Below the pieces are notes generated by a model that saw only the letters and a list, made by a program, of their open reading frames with translations, made no database searches and had not been told where the DNA came from. The position numbers were made by a program, and so were the translations under genes. A DNA stretch of 22,396 nt from an uncultured Agathobaculum sp. Its GTDB lineage: Bacteria; Bacillota; Clostridia; Oscillospirales; Butyricicoccaceae. Numbering within the stretch: the first letter of the stretch is position 1; each line of letters starts with the position of its first letter. Below are positions 13,690 through 22,396 of the stretch, in pieces. The stretch is taken from the NCBI GenBank assembly GCA_944380945.1, contig CALWJG010000005.1, positions 1-22,396 of the forward strand, read 5' to 3'.

Positions 13690-13734
13690 TGTTGTCCTTT
13701 TGCAATCGTTTTGTTGTCCTTGTTTTCGTATACT
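13690..13734 (+). promoter_or_regulatory. activator-type promoter of the LytTR-STAS-NRPS operon
   Basis: TGTTGTCCTT occurs at 13690-13699 and 13712-13721, exactly 22 bp apart, followed by TATACT at 13729-13734. With TTGTCCT as core, the second copy ends 8 bp before the -10 box. SARP sites are described with 11- or 22-bp repeat spacing and an 8-bp distance to the -10. There is no -35 at the usual position. The start codon at 13777 with SD GGGAGG follows. Confidence 0.5.
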
Positions 13735-13776
13735 GAAAGAGATACTTATGCCATGTCGGCAAGGGAGGTGCTGCGG

Positions 13777-14250
13777 ATGGACATACCGGCATTTTCTCAC
13801 CGCACGCAGCCCCATCCCGGCGTTTTTCCGCCCGCAGGACAGCAGCTTTCCGCCGGACGCCGGATCGTCCGGACGGATGGCGGCGTCCAGCCGTGCACCG
13901 TCACCCTGCGCAGCGGCGGCGAGGCGCACACCCTGCCGGCTGCCGACATTCTGTTTGCTGAGATCTTTGACCACGAGCTGCACATCCACACGGTGGATGG
14001 CCGCACCCTGTGCGGCCGCGGGCACCTGTCCGCGCTCGAGCGCCAGCTGGCCGGCCGCGCCTTCCTGCGCTGCCACAAGAGCTATCTGGTCAATCTGCAG
14101 TTTGTGACCGGCCTGTGCCGCTACCGGATCACCCTGACGGGCGGTGCGGCGGTCCCCGTCAGCAAGCAGAACTATCTTGCCATTCAGCAGGCGATCGACG
14201 CCTATGAACTGCAGCGAAAAGCAGACCACGCCTGCACAGAGAACCACTGA
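13777..14250 (+). CDS. stand-alone LytTR DNA-binding protein (157 aa)
   Basis: Residues about 35-145 form a LytTR domain: LPAADILFAEIFDHELHIHT, LSALERQLAGRAFLRCHKSY, then LVNLQFVTGL and VPVSKQNYLAIQQAI. The first 35 residues are Pro/His-rich and unlike a receiver. It could bind DNA constitutively or be controlled by partners. The ATG at 13777 lies 7-8 bases after AAGGGAGG; the frame is open further upstream but without SD support. It is the first gene of the operon and 20 bp before the STAS gene. Confidence 0.88.
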   Translation: MDIPAFSHRTQPHPGVFPPAGQQLSAGRRIVRTDGGVQPCTVTLRSGGEAHTLPAADILFAEIFDHELHIHTVDGRTLCGRGHLSALERQLAGRAFLRCHKSYLVNLQFVTGLCRYRITLTGGAAVPVSKQNYLAIQQAIDAYELQRKADHACTENH

Positions 14251-14270
14251 AAAAGGAGAGCATTGCAATT

Positions 14271-14576
14271 ATGAACATCAGTAAAGCCACGGAGAACGGC
14301 CTGACCGTTCTGAACCTGAGCGGCCGTCTGGATACCACCACCGCTCCGGACTTTCAGGAGACCCTGCTTGCCGAGATCAAAACCGGCAGCAATATCATGC
14401 TGGACTTCGCCGGGCTGGCCTATGTGAGCAGCGCCGGGCTCCGCTCGCTGCTGACCGGCCAGAAGGCGGTCGCAGCCGGCGGGCAGACCATGACCCTGCG
14501 CCACGTTTCCGAGGAGATCATGGAAGTGTTCGACATGACCGGCTTTTCTGATATCCTGACAATCGAAACTGCATGA
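14271..14576 (+). CDS. STAS-domain anti-sigma factor antagonist (101 aa)
   Basis: Complete STAS domain of RsbV/SpoIIAA type: MNISKATENGLTVLNLSGRL, LDFAGLAYVSSAGLRSLLT, with the phosphorylatable Ser in SSAGLR. In partner switching the unphosphorylated form binds an RsbW-type kinase and releases its target; the kinase inactivates it and a PP2C phosphatase restores it. Both other partners are encoded at the end of this operon (18985-20867). SD AAAAAGGAGAG precedes the ATG. Confidence 0.94.
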   Translation: MNISKATENGLTVLNLSGRLDTTTAPDFQETLLAEIKTGSNIMLDFAGLAYVSSAGLRSLLTGQKAVAAGGQTMTLRHVSEEIMEVFDMTGFSDILTIETA

Positions 14577-14604
14577 CCGCTTCCCCCCGGTGGGGCGGTC
14601 GATC

Positions 14605-14631
14605 ACGGCTGTCTGCTTTCCGGGCAGCCGT
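14605..14631 (+). terminator. weak terminator or attenuator between STAS and NRPS genes
   Basis: ACGGCTGTCT pairs with GGGCAGCCGT (10 pairs, three of them G-T) around 7 bases, followed by TCTTACT. Another GC inverted repeat (GACCG...CGGTC, 14576-14600 region) lies just before. The T-run is poor, so readthrough into the NRPS gene is likely; it may lower NRPS expression relative to the STAS gene. Confidence 0.4.
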
Positions 14632-14682
14632 TCTTACTATCTGACGGACCCAAATTACCCAAAGATCGGAGGCTGATCACTT

Positions 14683-18957
<4,275 letters not shown>

Positions 18958-18984
18958 AAATTCTTCCATGAGGAGGACACTTTC

Positions 18985-20460
18985 ATGCAAGTTGAACTTC
19001 CCGTGACCCTGTTGTGGTCGCTTGCCAACAATCTTTCGTTCTGGGTGGCTGCGCTGATCACCCACAGCACGCTCAAACCCCGCAAGGGCAAGAGCCAGAC
19101 CTTCCTCGGCTGGGTGCTGTTCGCCGCGCTGCATTATGCGGTCTGTGCGATCAGCTACTCGATCGACATCACAGACGACAACTTCAACCTGCTCGGCCTG
19201 CTGGTGCTGACGCCGATCGCCGCGCTCGTGCTCTACGCGGACGTGCGCGAGGCGCGCATCTTCACCTCGGTCATGGGCGCGCTGATCGCCAACGTGACCA
19301 CCTTCCTGTTCTGCGGCACCACGCTGAGCTTTGTGGACAACACGCCCAACCCGTACAACATGCGCACGATCGGCATTTTCCTGTGCATCAAGGCGTTCTG
19401 GTTCACCGTGATGATTCTGGTATACCGCCGCTTCATCAGCCAGACCGTGCGGGACGTTATCTCCGTGCTCGGCAGGCAGCTGAAAAGCTATGTGCCCATC
19501 CCGGTGTACTGCTTCCTGGCGTTTGCGGTCGTCAACCGGCTGACCAACACGCTGGGCATCCTGCCCGGCCTGCCGGACACGCGCGTATACTTCATCATTT
19601 TCTACCTCATCATCTGTTCGGTCTTTGTCATCCTGTATTACGAGATCTTCTCGACCGCGCTGTGGTCGTCCCGTGCGCTCAAGACCGAGGCGGAGCTCAA
19701 CGTCGCCAGCAATATCCAGCGCGATATGCTGCCCAACATCTTCCCCGCCTTCCCGGACCGGAGCGAGTTTGACATCTATGCCACCATGGACCCCGCCAAG
19801 GAGGTCGGCGGCGACTTCTATGACTTCTTCATGATCGACCAGACCCACCTTGCGGTCGTCATTGCGGACGTCTCCGGCAAGGGCGTGCCGGCCGCGCTGT
19901 TCATGGTCATCGCCAAGACCATCATCCGCAACCAGGCGCAGTCCAGCCTGTCCCCGGCGGAGATCTTCACCCGCGCCAACGCGCAGCTGTGCGAGAACAA
20001 CGGCGAGGGCCTGTTCGTCACCGCCTACATGGGCATCCTCGACCTGCGCACCGGCGTGCTGACTTATGCCAACGCGGGTCACAATCCCCCGCTGATCCGG
20101 CAGGCCGGCGGACGCTTTGACTGGCTCAAGCTGCGCCCGGGCTTTGTGCTCGCGGGCATGGAGAGCATGCGCTACAAGGAGTTTCAGGTCACCCTGTCCC
20201 CCGGCGACAGCCTGTTCATGTATACCGACGGCGTGACCGAAGCGACCAACGCCGCGCTCGAGCTGTACGGCGAAAAGCGTCTGGAGGATGCGCTCAACAC
20301 AAGCGACGCCGCGGGGCTCGCGCCCGACCAGCTGCTTCCGCTCGTCAAGGCGGATGTCAGCCGTTTCGTCGCTGGTGCGCCGCAGGCGGACGATATCACC
20401 ATGCTCTGCCTGCAGTTCCGTGAAACCATGAAGGATGACGCCAAGGAGGAACCGGCATGA
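18985..20460 (+). CDS. membrane SpoIIE/PP2C-type serine phosphatase (491 aa)
   Basis: N-terminal 225 residues contain about seven hydrophobic segments (for example TFLGWVLFAALHYAVCAISY and VYFIIFYLIICSVFVILYY), so it is membrane-embedded. Residues about 235-480 form a PP2C SpoIIE domain: NVASNIQRDMLPN, EVGGDFYDFF, VVIADVSGKGVPAAL, ANAGHNPP and FMYTDGVTEATN, with the metal-binding Asp residues present. It should dephosphorylate the STAS protein encoded at 14271 in response to a signal at the membrane. SD GAGGAGG precedes the ATG; the gene overlaps the following kinase gene by 4 bp. The membrane part is not a SpoIIE-like ten-helix domain, so a different input is likely. Confidence 0.93.
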   Translation: MQVELPVTLLWSLANNLSFWVAALITHSTLKPRKGKSQTFLGWVLFAALHYAVCAISYSIDITDDNFNLLGLLVLTPIAALVLYADVREARIFTSVMGALIANVTTFLFCGTTLSFVDNTPNPYNMRTIGIFLCIKAFWFTVMILVYRRFISQTVRDVISVLGRQLKSYVPIPVYCFLAFAVVNRLTNTLGILPGLPDTRVYFIIFYLIICSVFVILYYEIFSTALWSSRALKTEAELNVASNIQRDMLPNIFPAFPDRSEFDIYATMDPAKEVGGDFYDFFMIDQTHLAVVIADVSGKGVPAALFMVIAKTIIRNQAQSSLSPAEIFTRANAQLCENNGEGLFVTAYMGILDLRTGVLTYANAGHNPPLIRQAGGRFDWLKLRPGFVLAGMESMRYKEFQVTLSPGDSLFMYTDGVTEATNAALELYGEKRLEDALNTSDAAGLAPDQLLPLVKADVSRFVAGAPQADDITMLCLQFRETMKDDAKEEPA

Positions 20461-20867
20461 AGACCATCACTGTCCCCGCCGTAACCGAGCAGCTGGACGT
20501 AGTGCTGGATTTCATCCAGCGCGAGCTGGAGCAGATCGACTGCCCCATGAAGATCTGCAACCAGATCGCCATCGCTGCGGAGGAGATCTTCGTCAACATC
20601 GCCAACTATGCCTACCGGCCCGATGTGGGCGACGCGACCATCCGCTGTCAGGTGCGCACCAGCGGCCAGCCGCAGGTCACGATCGAATTCCTCGATTCCG
20701 GCAAGCCCTACGACCCCCTGAAAAACGCCGACCCCGACACCACGCTCTCCGCAGAGGAGCGCGACATCGGCGGTCTGGGCATCTTTATGGTCAAGCGGCT
20801 GATGGACGAGGTAAAATATGAGTATAAGGACGGAAAAAACATCCTGACCATCCAGAAGCAGGTCTGA
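20457..20867 (+). CDS. RsbW/SpoIIAB-like serine kinase (136 aa)
   Basis: GHKL ATPase of the HATPase_c_2 type. N box EEIFVNIANYAY, G1 box FLDSGKPYDPL and G2 box GGLGIFMVKRLMDE are intact; the length is typical. It should phosphorylate the Ser of the STAS protein and bind an unknown client, classically a sigma factor, but none is encoded here. Its ATG overlaps the stop of the phosphatase gene (ATGA) with SD AAGGAGG 7 bases upstream. It ends the operon before a strong terminator. Confidence 0.94.
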   Translation: MKTITVPAVTEQLDVVLDFIQRELEQIDCPMKICNQIAIAAEEIFVNIANYAYRPDVGDATIRCQVRTSGQPQVTIEFLDSGKPYDPLKNADPDTTLSAEERDIGGLGIFMVKRLMDEVKYEYKDGKNILTIQKQV

Positions 20868-20924
20868 GCTGCCGTCCGGACAGCAGGGCCGCAGCGGCAC
20901 CGCGGCCGTCACACAAAAGAAAAA

Positions 20925-20961
20925 CAGGGCTGGGAACCGAAAGCATCGGTTCCCAGCCCTG
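20925..20961. terminator. strong bidirectional terminator
   Basis: CAGGGCTGGGAACCGA (20925-20940) pairs perfectly over 16 bp with 20946-20961 around AAGCA. The plus strand continues ACTTTTGG and the minus strand TTTTTCTTTTG. It separates the NRPS/partner-switching operon from the convergent metabolic genes. Confidence 0.9.
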
Positions 20962-20978
20962 ACTTTTGGGTTGCTATT

Positions 20979-21401
20979 TCAGAACAGCGGCAGCTCGCCC
21001 GTGATGGGGTCGACGGTCTCGGGCAGCGCCGGCTCGAATGCCAGACAGGTGTAGGTCGGCCTGCCGTGAAACTCGGTGATGCCGTTGTCGCAGATCAGCG
21101 CGCTGATCAGTCCGGCGGCCCGCGCCTGACGGTCGATCTCGAGCAGCGCCTCCTCCGAGTCCACATACAGGCACACCTTGGCCACCCCGCGCGCAAACCA
21201 TTCGCTGAGCGGCGTGGCGGGCTTATCGGACGGCGCCAGCGCGATGCCGCCGTTTGCCGCGTGCACCTCGCCCAGCCGCCCCTCTCGCTCGAGCGCGGCG
21301 AGCACGGCAGTCACGCAGGCGTGTCCGGCCTGCGCTGCGATCTTGCCCTTGCGCATCTTCAGGTCGCGGCGGACGACGATCATCTGCTTGGGCTTGTCCA
21401 C
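20979..21401 (-). CDS. PTH2-family peptidyl-tRNA hydrolase-like protein (140 aa)
   Basis: Matches the PTH2 (Bit1/archaeal) family: QMIVVRRDLKMRKGKIAAQA followed by GHACV, containing the catalytic-type Lys18 and His27, and the C-terminal VDPITGELPLF resembling the family's ID..TG.L.L end. The family cleaves peptidyl-tRNA. A central insertion (about 38-66) and a substituted C-terminal part make this a divergent member; activity is likely but unproven. Starts with GTG at 21401, 7 bases after AAAGGGGG that lies directly past the stop of the upstream gene; these two genes form an operon. Confidence 0.85.
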   Translation of the reverse strand: MDKPKQMIVVRRDLKMRKGKIAAQAGHACVTAVLAALEREGRLGEVHAANGGIALAPSDKPATPLSEWFARGVAKVCLYVDSEEALLEIDRQARAAGLISALICDNGITEFHGRPTYTCLAFEPALPETVDPITGELPLF

Positions 21402-21417
21402 AGCACATCCCCCTTTG

Positions 21418-22311
21418 TCACTTCACCGTGTTGGTCAGCTTGCCGATGCCCTCGATCTCACAGGTGACCACATCGCCCTTTTTGAGGAACTTAGGCGGCG
21501 TAAAGCCCATGCCCACGCCCGCGGGCGTGCCCGTGGCGATGATCGTGCCCGCGCGCAGCGTGATGCCGCGCGACAGCTCGGCGATGATCTCCGCGATCGA
21601 ATGCAGCAGATGGTCGGTGTTGCTGTTCTGGCGCAGCTCGCCGTTGACCGTCGAGGAGATCGCGAGCGCAGGCGGGAAGGCGAACTCGTCCGCCGTCACG
21701 ATGCACGGCCCCATGGGCGTAAAGCCGTCCAGCGACTTGCCGAAGTACCACTGGTGGTGCTCGGTCTGCAGGTTGCGGGCGGACACATCGTTGATGATGG
21801 TGTAGCCGAAAACGTAATTCTGCGCCTCGCGCTCGCTGACGTTTTTGCAGTCCTTGCTGATGATGACGCCCAGCTCCGCCTCATAGTCCAGCGAATCGAC
21901 CAGACCCGTGTACGCCGGGATCGGGTCGCCGTCCCCGGTGGTCTCATAGGCGCGCTTGCTGAAGTAGGTCGCCTTTTCGCGGCTGAGCAGGAAGGACTGC
22001 TCATGGAAGCGCGCGGACTCGACTGCGTGCTCGGCATAGTTGATGCCCAGGCAGATGATGTCCTGCACCGGATGCGGGATCGGCGGGCGCAGGCGCACAT
22101 TGGACAGGCGCAGCGCGTTTCCCTCGGTCGCCGCCTCCGCATCCGCGAGATGCGCCAGCTGCCGGGGGGTGATGCGGCAGATCAGATCGTGCATATCGTT
22201 AAATTTCAGGCCGAACGCCTCGACCGGCCACAGCATGCCCGGCCAGCCGCTGCACTCCACGCCGAGGCGGTCGACGCCGTCGTTCCCTGTCTGATAGGTA
22301 TACAGTTTCAT
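21418..22311 (-). CDS. fumarylacetoacetate hydrolase (FAH) family protein (297 aa)
   Basis: C-terminal FAH domain (about 85-297) with IICLGINYAEHAVE, the metal-binding acidic residues in LDYEAELGVII and NDVSARNLQ, the loop GKSLDGFTPMGPCIV and GTIIATGTPAGVGMG. Members hydrolyse C-C bonds of acyl pyruvates or decarboxylate/isomerise related 2-oxo acids; the substrate cannot be told from sequence. The N-terminal 80 residues are the usual lid region. Length is normal. SD GAGGAG precedes the ATG by about 9 bases; promoter at 22344-22349. Confidence 0.93.
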   Translation of the reverse strand: MKLYTYQTGNDGVDRLGVECSGWPGMLWPVEAFGLKFNDMHDLICRITPRQLAHLADAEAATEGNALRLSNVRLRPPIPHPVQDIICLGINYAEHAVESARFHEQSFLLSREKATYFSKRAYETTGDGDPIPAYTGLVDSLDYEAELGVIISKDCKNVSEREAQNYVFGYTIINDVSARNLQTEHHQWYFGKSLDGFTPMGPCIVTADEFAFPPALAISSTVNGELRQNSNTDHLLHSIAEIIAELSRGITLRAGTIIATGTPAGVGMGFTPPKFLKKGDVVTCEIEGIGKLTNTVK

Positions 22312-22343
22312 GGTTTCACACTCCTCAAGGATTTTCCCGCTCC

Positions 22344-22349
22344 ATCATA
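22344..22349 (-). promoter_or_regulatory. extended -10 promoter of the FAH/PTH2 operon
   Basis: Minus-strand TGCTATGAT, about 32 bases upstream of the FAH start, with TATGAT as -10 and TGn before it; TTTCTA lies 17 bp upstream as a poor -35. Confidence 0.55.
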
Positions 22350-22396
22350 GCACATTCTGCACAAAATAGAAAGCGCCTGTTTGAACTTTTTCACAA

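Overview
The window is GC-rich throughout, with closely spaced or overlapping genes, strong Shine-Dalgarno (SD) sequences, GTG and TTG starts, LytTR-type regulators, and a SpoIIE-type phosphatase with an RsbW-type kinase. This fits a high-GC member of Clostridia (Firmicutes), most likely an Oscillospirales/Ruminococcaceae-like gut bacterium. The phylum is fairly well supported; the family is inference. No tRNA, rRNA, CRISPR array or transposase was seen.

Region 1 (1-7365, minus strand) is the promoter-proximal part of a phage-tail-like contractile injection system (eCIS) operon that continues past position 1. In transcription order it encodes: a receiver-like protein without phospho-acceptor (7365-7003); a 350-aa protein of unknown function with a TTG start (6973-5921); a small Pro/Ala/Gln-rich protein (5934-5518); a small YbjN-like protein (5531-5133); the sheath (4967-3192); a first tube protein (3156-2677); a tail-assembly protein with a CxxC pair (2550-2191); a DUF6760-type small protein (2185-2006); a second tube protein (1985-1482); a third, shorter tube-like protein (1477-1058); and an incomplete Ala/Gln-rich coiled-coil protein (1058 to the edge). 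Baseplate, spike, LysM, ATPase and fibre genes are not in the window and would be expected beyond position 1.

Region 2 (7366-11208) is a roughly 500-bp divergent control region followed on the plus strand by a 928-aa DUF4157 protein with an HELSH zinc-protease-like motif, the class of protein commonly found with eCIS loci as candidate cargo, and then a second YbjN-like protein. The control region holds a perfect 11-bp tandem repeat next to a -10 box, in the geometry known for SARP/PhoB-type activators.

Region 3 (11209-14250) is a regulator block: a complete LytTR response regulator and a LytTR protein with an altered receiver (minus strand), a response regulator with a Glu in place of the phospho-acceptor Asp and a SARP/OmpR-like winged helix (plus), and a stand-alone LytTR protein (plus).

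Region 4 (13777-20867, plus) appears to be one operon: LytTR protein, STAS anti-anti-sigma factor, a one-module non-ribosomal peptide synthetase with order C-A-T-reductase (predicted to release an aldehyde or alcohol), a membrane-bound SpoIIE/PP2C phosphatase and an RsbW-type kinase. A peptide synthetase lying inside a complete partner-switching module, beside an injection-system locus, is the most unusual feature. My working hypothesis is that one sensory network controls both injection-system production and a small N-acylated amino aldehyde; this is inference from gene order and operator geometry only.

Region 5 (20868-22396, minus) looks like ordinary metabolism behind a strong bidirectional terminator: a fumarylacetoacetate-hydrolase-family enzyme and a PTH2-type peptidyl-tRNA hydrolase.
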